Assembly: GCA_032433765.1 (NCBI GenBank)
Contig: JAVIAB010000046.1
Span: 61,043,388-61,107,387, forward strand
DNA from: Megaustenia siamemsis
Lineage: Eukaryota > Mollusca > Gastropoda > Stylommatophora > Ariophantidae
DNA length: 64,000 bases
Direction of reading: 5' to 3'
Part shown: positions 1 to 9,684 of the stretch, one piece after another
Layout of the letters: each line of letters begins with the position of its first letter
How positions within the stretch are numbered: position 1 is the first letter of the stretch
Notes under the pieces: generated by a model
Told to the model about the DNA's origin: nothing
Database searches by the model: none
What the model saw: only the letters and a program-made list of their open reading frames with translations
Position numbers and translations under genes: made by a program

Positions 1-843
1 ATGGAAGAATACCCAAAATAGGCATGAAGCAAAACTAGCCTTGTTAAATGTTAAGACTGATTTAGGTAAAATACTAGCCAAAGCAGCATATAAAGACATT
101 GATAATAGGGTGAAAAAATCTGTAAGATGTGATAAAACTTATATAGATAATCTGGCAGTTGAAAGTGAATTAACCTCCAAAACAGGAAATAGCAAGGTGT
201 TATATAATATACAGAAACAACTAACAGGCTCCTTTACATCAAATAACCGACCTGTTCTGAGTTAAGATGGCACTTTACTAACTTGTAGTGCTAACAAAAA
301 AGCCCAATTGGCTAACAATTTCCAAGATATTCTTAACCGTCACAGTATCCCAGTCATCTGATGCAATTTGAAACAGATGCACCAACTCCGCATCTAGACA
401 TCAATATAAATAAAATCACTGTAACAGAAATTGAATTAGCTGTGAAGCACATGGCTAATAATAAAGCCACTGGTGTCAATAAAATAACTGCAGAGATGCT
501 GGAAGCATTTAATAATCAAAATGTATTCCACCTAAAAAAGTTATTTAATAAAAATTTGGGATGAAGAAAAAGTTCCTACAAACTAGAAGAAAGAGATCAT
601 TATCCAATTACCTAAAAAAGGCAATCTTAAAGATTGCAATAACTGGAGAGAAATTAAGCTTTTACCAGTTGCCTCCAAGGTTTTCTGTAGAATCATGCTG
701 AACAAAATAAAAGATGCTGTAGATAATATTATGTGCGAAGAACAGGCAGGATTTAGAAAGGTGAAAAGCTGTCTTGACCAAATATTTACTACAAGGATAA
801 CTCTAGACAAACATACAGAAAAAACAACATCCATTAATCTGCA

Positions 844-1665
844 ATTTCGTTCTTCTTCCTTTTCTTTCCTTTTTATTTGCCTTTCAGCATCAAAGGGAGA
901 TATAATTTGTGGCCTTTTGCTCTTCTCTTCACCTCTACTGCTGTTATTTTTCCTAGCATTTCTAATATTCCGTCAATCCATCTTTTTCATGGTTGACTCT
1001 GGGACTTGGTGTTCTTGCAATGTTTATTGAAGGCTCGTTGTGTTATGTTTTGATCTTTCTGCCTTGTCACATGGCCGAACCATTTTATCTGTTGTTTCTT
1101 TATATATTCTATGACGGGAGTTATTCCTAGCTTTTTTTCTCAGTTCTTCATTTCTGACCTTATCTCTCAGACTGTTTCCCATCATTTGTCTAACACATTT
1201 CATCTCAGTAGAGGTTGTTTTTCGTATTGTTCTTGCATCTAGGGTCCAAGACTGGCATTGGTAGCACAACGTTGGGACGAAGATTCTATTCTGAGTGCCC
1301 ATTTTGCCTCTTGAGTTGTTTCCTTGTTGGACCATAGTAGTGATAGCTGTCCAATGATTTGACAGGCTTTGTTGCATCTTGAGTCAATTTCTGCTGTTTG
1401 TGAATTGTCATTTGTTACTAGACTTCCTAGGTATTTAAAGACCTCTACTTGTTTTAGTTATCTGCCGTCTATAGTTATGTTATGTTCTGTTTCTCTTTTT
1501 TAACATTTATGACTTCTGTTTTATTGATGTTGATTTTCATGTTTCATTTTGTGCCTGTGCTGTTGAATCTATTTAAATGTTCTTGTAGGTCTTCTATTTT
1601 TCCATGTATTAGTGTCTGATCATCTCCAAATAGAAACTCATTGATCTCTCTGATTGCACTTTAAT
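844..1665 (-). mobile_element. LINE fragment (RTE-like C-terminal part) nested in LINE A
   Basis: The minus strand reads FGDDQTLIHGKIEDLQEHL near 1640, then a connector with SLVTND-like sequence, then LCYQCQSWTLDARTIRKTT and KCVRQMMGNSLRDKVRNEEL (ORF 1024-1377). These are the FADD-to-thumb and C-terminal parts of an RTE-like reverse transcriptase. The plus-strand LINE A reading stops at about 838 (SINLQ) and resumes at about 1663 (LIDFKKAFDS), so this fragment split it. Several stops make it inactive. Confidence 0.65.
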
Positions 1666-2173
1666 TGATTTTAAAAAAGCATTTGACAGCGTACATAGAT
1701 TGTCCTTGTGAAACATTATGGAATGCCACCAAAAATTATCAACATTAAAAAAGACATATGTGATGACCATACTTGCGCAGTTTACACAGAGAAGGGAATG
1801 AGTGATTGGTTTTGAATTGAAACAGGAGTCAAACTGGGATGTATACTCTCTCCATTACTATTTGGAACTACCATTGATTACATAATGAGTAAATGTTGCA
1901 AATTATGGCATTAAATGGTATGACCAGAATTACTCTGAAGACCTACATTTTGCAGACAATATAGTGCTCTTAAGTGGCAATATCAACAAGCTGCAAAATA
2001 TCACAGATACCTTATTCTCCATGCCATAAAAAATAGGACTTAAAATCAATAGGAATAAAACAAAAATAATGAAAAATAACAATACCCCAGAGAGCAATAT
2101 ATATCTCAATCACCAGACATTGGAAAGAGTAGACCACTATATACAATTTGGTAGTAATATAGATCAAGAAGGT

Positions 2174-2940
2174 AACTTAGTGTGTGTCTGTGTTGGTCAT
2201 GTGTCATATCTTTGTGTGTGCATGTCTGGTTTAGGGATATCTCATATCTTTGTGTACATGTTTATGTTGGTCATGTCTCATATCTTTGTGCGTGCATGTT
2301 TGTGTTTGGCACATCTCATATTCTTGTGTGTGCATGGCTATGTAAGTCACATCTCATGTCTTTGTGTGTGCATGCCTATGTTAGTCATATCTTATATCTT
2401 TGTGTGTATGTCTATGTCTTTGGGTGTGCATGTCTAAGTCAGTCCTATCTCATATCTTTATGTGCATGTCTATGTTAGTCATGTGTCATATATCTTGATG
2501 TGTGTCGGTGTTAGTCATGTCTCGTATTGCTGTGTACATGTCTGTGTTATTCACATCTCATATCTTTGTGTGTGCATTTAGTCACCTCTAGTGACTCGGG
2601 CAGATGGTGCTCGTAAACCTGGGAGGGCCGACCATCTAAGGGCAGAATCCCCCTACAGAAAAGACAATCTGCTGCCTTGCAGAAAGATTGGGGACAATCA
2701 AAGGCTAAGGAAAGCAAACCTGAAAAAATGCTGGCTGAAATCGGATGCACTGGGCTACTGGCGCAGAACACAGTGCAACGTATTAACGGGTGTTCAGTCA
2801 GAGTGGATATGGCGGACTCTAAATGTGACGTTCTGTCTGTGGGGGCGATCAACACACTTAACCTTAACCTGACAGCTGACTTCATGTGGGAGTCTGGAAT
2901 CCTACTCTGACTGAGTCCTGATCGCACAGAGAGAGAGAGA
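2174..2940. mobile_element. Insertion in LINE A with 13-bp target duplication
   Basis: The LINE A sequence agatcaagaaggt occurs at 2161-2173 and again at 2940-2952, flanking 766 bp of foreign DNA. The LINE frame (NIDQEG, then DQEGETKKEI) continues perfectly across if one copy is removed. The insert has a minisatellite-like half (2175-2588) and a unique half (2589-2928) ending in a GA repeat. I do not recognise the unique half; the GA tail and target duplication suggest a retroposon. Confidence 0.65.
2178..2588. repeat. Imperfect tandem repeat, unit about 38-44 bp
   Basis: About ten degenerate units contain catatctttgtgtgtgcatg followed by tctatgttagtcatgtct-like sequence. The reading frames across it are spurious. 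It is the 5' half of the insertion in LINE A. Confidence 0.75.
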
Positions 2941-3539
2941 GATCAAGAAGGTGAAACAAAGAAAGAGATCAGAGGCAGGATTATAAAAGCAGCAATGAAT
3001 TTTAAAAATCTGGACAAAATGTGGAAATCAAAAATACAATGTAAGAACACCAAACTTAGAATATTCATCTCAAATGCATTATCAACATTTATCTACGCAT
3101 GTGAAAGCTAGAAAACCCTATGCATGTGAAAGCTAGAAAAAATCAAAAGAGATTGACAAAAACCTAAACACTTTTGAGGACAAATGCCTAAGAAAAATAC
3201 TCTGTGTACAATGGAATAAATTCAAGACAGATATTGAAATCAGAGAAATGACCATGCAACCAAATATCTCATCTACAATTCAGGAAAGAAGATGGACATG
3301 TGTCAGATATATGCTGAGAAGAGACAACAAAAGCGTTCAAAACAGGCTCTTCTTTGAGAAACATCAGGATACAGAAAAAGAGGAAGACCTAAAGAGACAC
3401 TAAAAAGAACACTTATGAGAGAAGCAAAGTTGGCAGGCATAGACTTATTAGATAAGATCAAACATGTCACCCAAAATAGAGATGAGTGGTGAAAAACACT
3501 ACAAGCCCCATGTGACGCCTAAGTGTGCAAAGGATCAAG

Positions 3540-3775
3540 AACACAGATTTTTGGGAGTTAAGAGACTCATAATATGAAAAGGTAGACATGAGAACTTGAA
3601 GTAGGCAGTGAAAAAGATGGAAAGATAACATCAAAGAATGGACATACGTCACCTTTGCAAGGTCTGAAAGAATGATTGATGATAGAAATAAATGAAGAAG
3701 GTTAATGAAGTCTATCAGTAATGCCACAACGTCTCACTGGGTAATGGGATGAAGAAGAAGAAGAGACACGAAATG
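3540..3775 (+). mobile_element. LINE 3' end fragment ending in GAA repeats
   Basis: The plus strand reads RWKDNIKEWTYVTFA and DDRNKWRRLMKS, the usual C terminus of RTE/Jockey-type pol proteins, followed by a short 3' tail gatgaagaagaagaagagac. It is 5'-truncated and directly abuts the 3' end of LINE A. Confidence 0.55.
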
Positions 3776-3879
3776 CATATTTCAGAACATTATAGATTTG
3801 TGTGTTGTACTGTTTAAAACATTATTTTAATTAGCATTAGTTATCCTGTCTATTCATCTTTTACTTTTTTTTTCTCAAT

Positions 3880-6010
3880 TGCTATTTAATTAAGGACTGT
3901 ATAAAACTTGACACAACATGATGATAGGAAACACCTGGTTTAAGCAACATCCAAGACGTCTGTGGACATGGAAAAGCCCACGGGACAATGCATGTAATTA
4001 AATTGATTATATAATGATAAGCAATAGATTTAGAAACAATCTGGTGTGTGTGAAAACTAGACCAGGGGCAGATTGCAATAGTGATCATGGACCAGTTGTG
4101 AGAAAGCTTAGAGCAAAATTTAGATTTACACAAATCAGACAAGAAGCTGCAAGACAAATATAAAATCACAATTCAGAACCGGTACAATGCAATATAGAAG
4201 ATACAAAGCATTGATGAACAGTGGGAAATGCTAAAAGAATCAATGCAATAAACATCAAAAGAGTTCATACCACCAGTGAGGACAAATTCAAGAAAGAAAT
4301 GGATGACAGATGATATTTTGCAGCTAATGGATACAAGAAATAAAGAAAATAAAGATGAGTATAAGAGATTAAATAAAGAAATTGTAGTAAAATGCAATGA
4401 AGCAAAAGAAGCATGGCTAAAAGAGAGATGCAAAGAGATCGAAATGCAACAAAAAGGAGATGCTAAAGCTATATACAAACAAATTAAGGAATTAACAGGA
4501 AGAAAAACGCAATCAAAAACTAGATGTTTAAGATTAAAGGAAGGAGAACTGTTGATTGATCAAGAAAACATAAGGGAACGATGGAGAGAATACATTAAAG
4601 ATCTTTATAATGATGAACGAACAGAAGTAAATATTAAGGATAATGGAGAAGGACCAGAAATACTCAGAGAAGAAGTGGAAGATGCCTTGCGCAATATGAA
4701 AGCAGGCAAAGCTCCTGGACCAGATAATATAACTAAAGAAGAGATTGAAGCCATGGGTGATTTTGGAATTGAAATAATAACAAAATATTGAATGATATCT
4801 ACAACAGCGGTTATATATACCAGACGACATGCTCAAATAAATATTCATAGCCCTACCAAATAAATCGGGTGCGATTGAATCTGATGATCATCGCACAATA
4901 AGCTTATGAGTCATACAACTAAGATATTACTAAGAATCATCATGCGAAGAGTGCGAAACAAAATCAGTCCAGAAATTAGCGATGAATAGTGTGGCTTTGT
5001 TAAAGATAAGGGAACAAGCAATGCCATTTATATCATAAGATCTTTAGTAGAAAGAGTCATAGAGGTGAAAACAGATCTATACCTATGTTTCATAGATTAC
5101 ACCAAGGCATTTTACAAAGTAAAGCACCAAGAAATAATCAAAATTTTAGAAAGCATAAACGTAGACAGCAAGGATCTAAGAATAATAATGAACATGTACT
5201 GGCAACAAACAGCGGCCATAAGAACTTGAAACCATGTGGGAATGTTTCAACAAATAAAACAGGGTGTTAGACAAGGTTGTGTGCTGTCTCCAGATTTGTT
5301 TAATATTTATAGTGAGATTATTTTAAGTTTCATAAGAGGCATGCCTGGAATAACAATTGGAGGTCATAATGTAAATAATCTAAGGTATGCTGATGATACA
5401 GTCTTAATCGCTAAGAGTGAAAATGAGTTACAAGAAATTCTGGACATTAGAGTGAAAGAAAGCAAACATAAAGGACTCAGCCTTAATAGCAAAAAGACAG
5501 AGGTAATGGTAACAACAAAGAAAAAGACATCACCTCAGTACAAAATAAAGACAAGTGGAACAATATTAAAACAGGTAAATGAATTTAAATATTTGGGAAT
5601 TTTGTTAACCTCAGACGGAAGATGTACAAAAGAACTGACACGCAGAATGGCTCAGGCAAAAGCAGCTTTCCAAAAAATGAGGAAGATACTATGCAATCCA
5701 TTTTTGACAATAGAAACAAGAAAAAGAGTTCTTAAATTTTATTTAGAACCAGTATTAACATATGGATGTGAATCACGGACAATAGGACAACAGACAAGAA
5801 AATCACTGGAGTCTGTAGAAATGTGGTTTTACAGAAGAATGTTGAGAATACCATGGACAGCTAAGAAGAGTAATGAAGATGTTCTGAGAGAGGTCAAAGC
5901 AAAAAGAGAGCTAATTTCCAATATTAGGAAGAAACAATCATCATTTTTCGCCATGTAATGAGAAGAGAACAACTGGAATATATTGTAACAACTGGAAAAA
6001 TTGAGGGATG
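3880..6010 (+). mobile_element. RTE-like LINE (family B): endonuclease end plus reverse transcriptase
   Basis: The 5' part shows the C terminus of an AP endonuclease (IDYIMI, GADCNSDHGPV near 4070-4105). Downstream are APGPDNITKEEIEAM (about 4712-4756), YLCFIDYTKAFYKVKHQEI (motif A with its Asp, about 5080), GVRQGCVLSPDLFNIY (about 5262) and the catalytic LRYADDTVLIA (about 5382). Long open pieces are 4276-4791 and 5236-5958; between them lie stops and frameshifts. The normal C terminus is lost at about 6010, where the dispersed 6025-6545 segment begins. The order EN-RT without RNase H fits the RTE clade. Confidence 0.8.
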
Positions 6011-6024
6011 AAGATATTGGTTAG

Positions 6025-6545
6025 TGGTTATTGCTATGGAAGGCCTCGGTATCACTGCAAACGAATTAAAATCCATAATTGCTCAACCGCTTGTGCCAGT
6101 GGAATCATCCCAATTACTACTAACACATCTCCCAAACAAAGAAAGGTAACTGTAGTCCCCATCGTAGCAGTCTCAGCACACGCCAAAAGACATAAGGCAA
6201 AACCATGCAGAAAGTGAACACAGCCAACTGTTCCCTGTCATACGATATCATCATTCATCGTAAACAAGCGGGATATCGAAACAGGATCAAAACGGATGAG
6301 ACACACAGCTCACGGTGTGCACAGAGCACTTAACTCAGTAGCTCCTGCAACAAGCCGGACTTGGAATATGAGGAAACTGCAAGAAGGAACACTTTTCAGA
6401 CATAGCCTTCAATGGTTCCTGCTGCCTATCCACCATATACCATGGAAGTTCGCGTCCTCCCGAAAATGATGATCGTCGTAGCACTTGATGATGTTAGGCC
6501 ATCATTGATGACTCCAATTCCAAACATATAGACACACAGTGGTGG
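6025..6545 (-). repeat. Dispersed 0.5-kb segment shared with 25725-26285 (inverted)
   Basis: The last codons and downstream sequence of the cysteine-rich gene recur in opposite orientation 20 kb away. The left end near 6025-6030 abuts a LINE that stops abruptly at about 6010. Whether this is a 3' UTR of a multicopy gene or part of a mobile element is open. No terminal repeat, poly(A) or target-site duplication is visible. Confidence 0.6.
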
Positions 6546-7463
6546 TAAGTTATCATTTCCAATCCAACAGAAGCCACCTGACCTGTAGTTAGTAAAACCA
6601 CAGAGAGAATATGATTTTGTGACCTTCACTGATTCACTCCTGGATGTGAATGTGTAGTTTACACAAGAGGAGAAGTTTTCAACTACAGTGATCCCATTTA
6701 AGGCAATTCTGGGATAGCAAGGCAAGTCTCCTTTATAGCAGCAGAACTTGATGTTCTCCGCTCCCTTCTTGTACCTGCCGCCACACGATTCTGATGTCTC
6801 ATTAACTTGGACATCATTCAAGAACAATGTCAGATTAACATTCCATAGATCTGGCTCTGCTGATGAAGTGCTTGGTGCAACAGCTGTATCAATCATACAG
6901 GAGGCTCCTGGTTTGTGGTCATTAATATCACAGACGGCATATGATGTTATATTCAGTATTTCTTTCTGGGGTGTAAATATGTGGCACACACATGGAGAGT
7001 GGTTTGTGGTCACAGTAATCCCATTAAAGGCAATTCTAGGGTAGCATGGCATAGCTGTTTCAGAACAGCAAAATCCTATGATGTTTTCTGTGTTCGCTAT
7101 AAATCTGCTGCTGCTACAAATCCTGACCAATTATAGGTGTGGACATTTTTCACTTGCAATAACAAAACTGCTTTGTTTACATCATAAACCTCTGGAAGCG
7201 AATCATTTATGGGACTAATAGTACAATTTATTCTTCCATCGGGGATATCTTCCTTGAGTCCCCCCCAAAAAAAATGTCTTTGGTTAAAAAGCACATATGC
7301 TTTTGAGCTAAACACAAAATGAGCCCACTTCATAGATTCAAAATGATCCTTGCCAATGCCATCCGTTTGCACAAGTTAGGTCCTTAGCTACCAAGGTCAC
7401 AAACGAAGCCATCAAAATAAAGACTTTATCTACAGCGAAGGTTAACGAACTATGAACAAACAT
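6426..7463 (-). pseudogene. Unrecognised secreted cysteine-rich two-repeat protein gene, broken
   Basis: An ATG at 7463 opens a frame with a good signal-peptide profile: hydrophobic core VFILMASFVTLVA, then DLTCANGWHWQ. It stops at 7338. From about 7372 to 7100 another frame carries N-glycosylation sites (NCT, NDS, NWS). From 7116 to 6426 the first frame resumes with two tandem copies of a domain of about 95 residues. Each copy has a C, then CC, then PCYPRI, NGITV and further cysteines (copy A about 7116-6920, copy B about 6790-6550). The outer segments share one frame (codon positions agree modulo 3), so either two compensating indels or an unrecognised intron lies between. A C7A8 run near 7265 is indel-prone. 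I recognise no known family. It is nested in a cubilin intron, on the same strand. It could be a retrocopy, a decayed gene or a real gene with assembly errors. Confidence 0.5.
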
Positions 7464-7596
7464 TTATGTTCAAACCCTTGAATACATTTCCAAAAATCTG
7501 ACAACTCGCTGCAATAACAGATATCGTGGTGTTCAAAGTAAACATTGCTTAGTCCATGGCTCGAATATAAATAAGCTCAATGAAGATCTCAATGAA

Positions 7597-7767
7597 AGAT
7601 GAAGAGATGGAGGGAAGCAAAGAGAAAAAATAACAGACAGCTTAAGAGAATGGCTTGGCAGAAGGTCAACAACAGAAATGATAAATAGCTGCCAAGATCT
7701 AAAGCTGTGGGAGACATGATCACCAATGCCAGCATGCCCGGTACTTGATGATGATGATGATGATGTA
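7597..7767 (+). mobile_element. LINE B 3' tail fragment next to cubilin exon 7
   Basis: The sequence matches the 3' end of the minus-strand LINE B copy at 8262-8440 (ggaagcaaagagaaaa, ggcttggcagaaggtcaaca, cagcatgcccggta-like) and ends in six GAT triplets. It lies antisense to cubilin and its tail stops about 10 bp from the exon 7 donor (GTAAGT, 7777-7772). Severely 5'-truncated. Confidence 0.75.
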
Positions 7768-7777
7768 TAAAACTTAC

Positions 7778-7908
7778 TGTGCAGACAGCACCATTCTGGC
7801 ATGGATTCAAAGCACAAGCACCTGCATGTGACTGAGGCTGGCATCCATTGGTACCTACTCCTGAGCCCACATAGCCTGAAGGGCATATGCAGAATCTGGT
7901 ATTACCAC
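7778..7908 (-). CDS. CUBN: Cubilin-like exon 7 of 7 in window: end of one EGF, start of the next
   Basis: Sense acceptor TTTCTTTATAG and donor TGCACA|GTAAGT bound 131 bp: two bases completing Gly, then 43 codons. It encodes RFCICPSGYVGSGVGTNGC, closing the sixth EGF, and then ACALNPCQNGAVC, opening the seventh. The G-x-G-x-G-x-NGC turn at the end of an EGF is a cubilin feature. The following exon is not visible in 1-7777, so this intron runs past the left edge. A LINE tail made of ATG/CAT triplets sits about a dozen bases inside the intron; the apparent polyhistidine after the exon is this intronic microsatellite. Confidence 0.85.
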
Positions 7909-7954
7909 CTATAAAGAAATATTTTTCAAGATGGTGATTTTATTTAAAATTGAG

Positions 7955-8222
7955 AAAAAGAAATAGTGAGTTTTAAAAACAATACAAATTAGATTTTTGG
8001 GGCATGTAAAAAGACAAAGCAGCCTTTTAAAAGTAATCTTGGAAGGGAAAATACAAGGTAAAAGAGGCAGACGAAGACCAAGACTAACATAAATGAGTAA
8101 CATTAAAAGATGGACAAATCAACCTATGACAACATGCATCGTCAAAGTAAGAGACAGAGTAGAATGGCACTCTATGGTAGCTAACCTTCGATACAGAGAC
8201 GGCACTCAATGATGATGAATTG
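7955..8222 (+). mobile_element. LINE C 3' end fragment upstream of cubilin exon 7
   Basis: The plus strand encodes RFLGHVKRQ, KGKRGRRRPRLT and KRWTNQP-like C-terminal pol sequence and ends in atgatgatga. It closely matches 22570-22815. It lies about 45 bp upstream (in gene sense) of the exon 7 acceptor. Confidence 0.7.
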
Positions 8223-8261
8223 TTGTAGGTCTTTATGATTTTTTGCCAGTAATACAGTCAT

Positions 8262-9285
8262 CATCATCATCAAATACCGGGCCTGCTGGCGTAAGTGATC
8301 ATGTCTCACCATAACTTTCGATCTCGACAGTTATTGATCATTTCTGTTGTTGACCTTCTGCCTAGCCATTCTTTTAAGCTGTCTGGTAACTTTTCTCTTT
8401 GCTTCCCTCAATCTCTCTGTCCCTCAATTTTCCCAGTTGTAACAATATATTCCAGTTGTTCTCTTCTCATTACATAGCTAAAAAATGATGATTGTTTCTT
8501 CCTAATATTTGAAATTAGCTCTCGTTTTGCTTTGGCCTCTTTCAGAACGTTTACATTACTCTTCTTTAGCGTCCATGGTGTTCTCAACATTCTTCTGTTA
8601 AACCACATTTCTACAGACTCCAGTGATTTTCTTGTCTGTTGTCCTATTGTCCATGATTCACATCCATATGTTAAGACTGGCTCTAAATAACATTTAAGAA
8701 CTCTTTTTCTTGTTTCTATTGTCAAAGATGGATTGCATAGTATTTTCCTCATTTTTTGGAAAGCTGCTTTTTCCTGAGCCATTCTGCATCTCACCTCATT
8801 TGTACATCTTCCATCTGAGGTTAACAAAGTTCTCAAATATTTAAATTCATTTACCTGTTTTAATATTGTTCCACTTGTCTTTATTTTGCACTGAGGTGAT
8901 TTCTTTTTCTTTGTTGTTACCATTACTACTGTCTTTTTGCTATTAAGACTAAGTCCTTTATTTTTGCTTTCTTTCACTATAATGTCTAACATTTCTTGTA
9001 ACTCATTTTCACTCTTAGCGATTAAGACTGTATCATCAGCATACCTTAGATTATTTACATTATGACCTCCAATTGTTATTCCAGGCATGCCCCTTATGGA
9101 TCTTAAAATAATCTCACTATAAATATTAAACAAATCTGGAGACAGCATACAACCTTGTCTAACACCCTGTATTATTTGTTGAAACATTTCCAATTGGTTT
9201 CCAGTTCTTATGGCCACTGTTTGTTGCCAGTACATGTTCTTTATTAATCTTAGATCTTTGCTGTCTACAGTAATACATTATCATC
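8262..9285 (-). mobile_element. RTE-like LINE (family B), 5'-truncated, minus strand
   Basis: ORF 9235-8408 (275 codons) holds GVRQGCMLSPDLFNIY, the catalytic LRYADDTVLIA, a thumb region with YGCESWTIGQQTRKSLE, and FFSYVMRREQLEYIV at the end. The last quarter of pol and a 3' UTR run to a TGATGATGATGA tail at about 8276-8262. The 5' end is truncated near 9285. It is closely related to the plus-strand copy at 3880-6010 and slightly better preserved at the C terminus. Confidence 0.8.
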
Positions 9286-9324
9286 AGCATTTCTTAGGTT
9301 ATTGATTATCTTTCTATTAAAAAA

Positions 9325-9575
9325 AAAAAAAGAAATGATAACAAAGAAGAGCACTAGCCCCACCTCACCTCCAAATGCTGTGACCTTGGCATTAAAATAT
9401 TATTTCTCTCCCCTATGTCAAAATATAAGTATTGGAAAACCTCCTGAACATTGGCTTAGACTGGGAAGAAACAGAGAAAATTTCCAGGAAATGTAATGGA
9501 TGGAGAGACCTTGTCTGTGGCATATGCTCCAAAAAAGGGGTCTGAAGCGCTTTGATTGGTTGATGACAGATTTTT
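9325..9575 (+). mobile_element. LINE D 3' end, plus strand (inverted partner of 9685-11560)
   Basis: The sequence from gaaatgataacaaagaagag to ttgattggttgatgacag matches the reverse complement of 11455-11250 plus the 3' end at about 9790-9740. Near 9440-9535 it reads DWEETEKISRKCNGWRDLVCG followed by a stop, the typical C terminus of a LINE pol. It carries one copy of the segment that is amplified into a minisatellite in its partner. The 3' side runs into an AAT-rich microsatellite. Confidence 0.65.
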
Positions 9576-9582
9576 TTACTAT

Positions 9583-9680
9583 TTAATAATAATAAATATA
9601 ATAATAATAAATTTAATAATAATAAATATAATAATAATAAATATAATAAAAATAAATATAATAATAATAAATTTTACTAC
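9583..9680. repeat. AAT-rich microsatellite between two LINE D 3' ends
   Basis: About 100 bp of (AATAATAATAAAT)-like repeats lies between the 3' end of the plus-strand LINE D and the 3' end of the minus-strand one. It may be a fused pair of 3' tails. Confidence 0.85.
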
Positions 9681-9684
9681 GTTA

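Larger units (their letters stand above)
1..3535 (+). mobile_element. LINE family A copy (decayed, twice interrupted), plus strand
   Basis: A non-LTR retrotransposon reverse transcriptase is readable in pieces: KATGVNKITAEML near 470-510, QAGFRKVKSC near 745, LIDFKKAFDSVH from about 1663, HFADNIVLLSG (degenerate FADD box) near 1948, and the connector DHYIQFGSNIDQEG near 2130. The C-terminal part resumes at 2941 and ends near 3535. Frames shift often and contain stops. It is interrupted by an antisense LINE fragment (about 844-1665) and by an insertion with a target duplication (2174-2940). The same family occurs on the minus strand at 18.2 and 20.4 kb, where the FADD box is intact. Clade assignment (RTE-related or similar) is tentative. 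Confidence 0.75.

Noticed and set aside
1024..1377. Independent 117-codon host gene on the minus strand
   Set aside because: The wording matches the C-terminal part of RTE-like pol proteins, and it lies inside another LINE.
7741..7772. Polyhistidine stretch extending the exon 7 reading frame
   Set aside because: It lies after a canonical GTAAGT donor and is the ATG/CAT tail of an antisense LINE.
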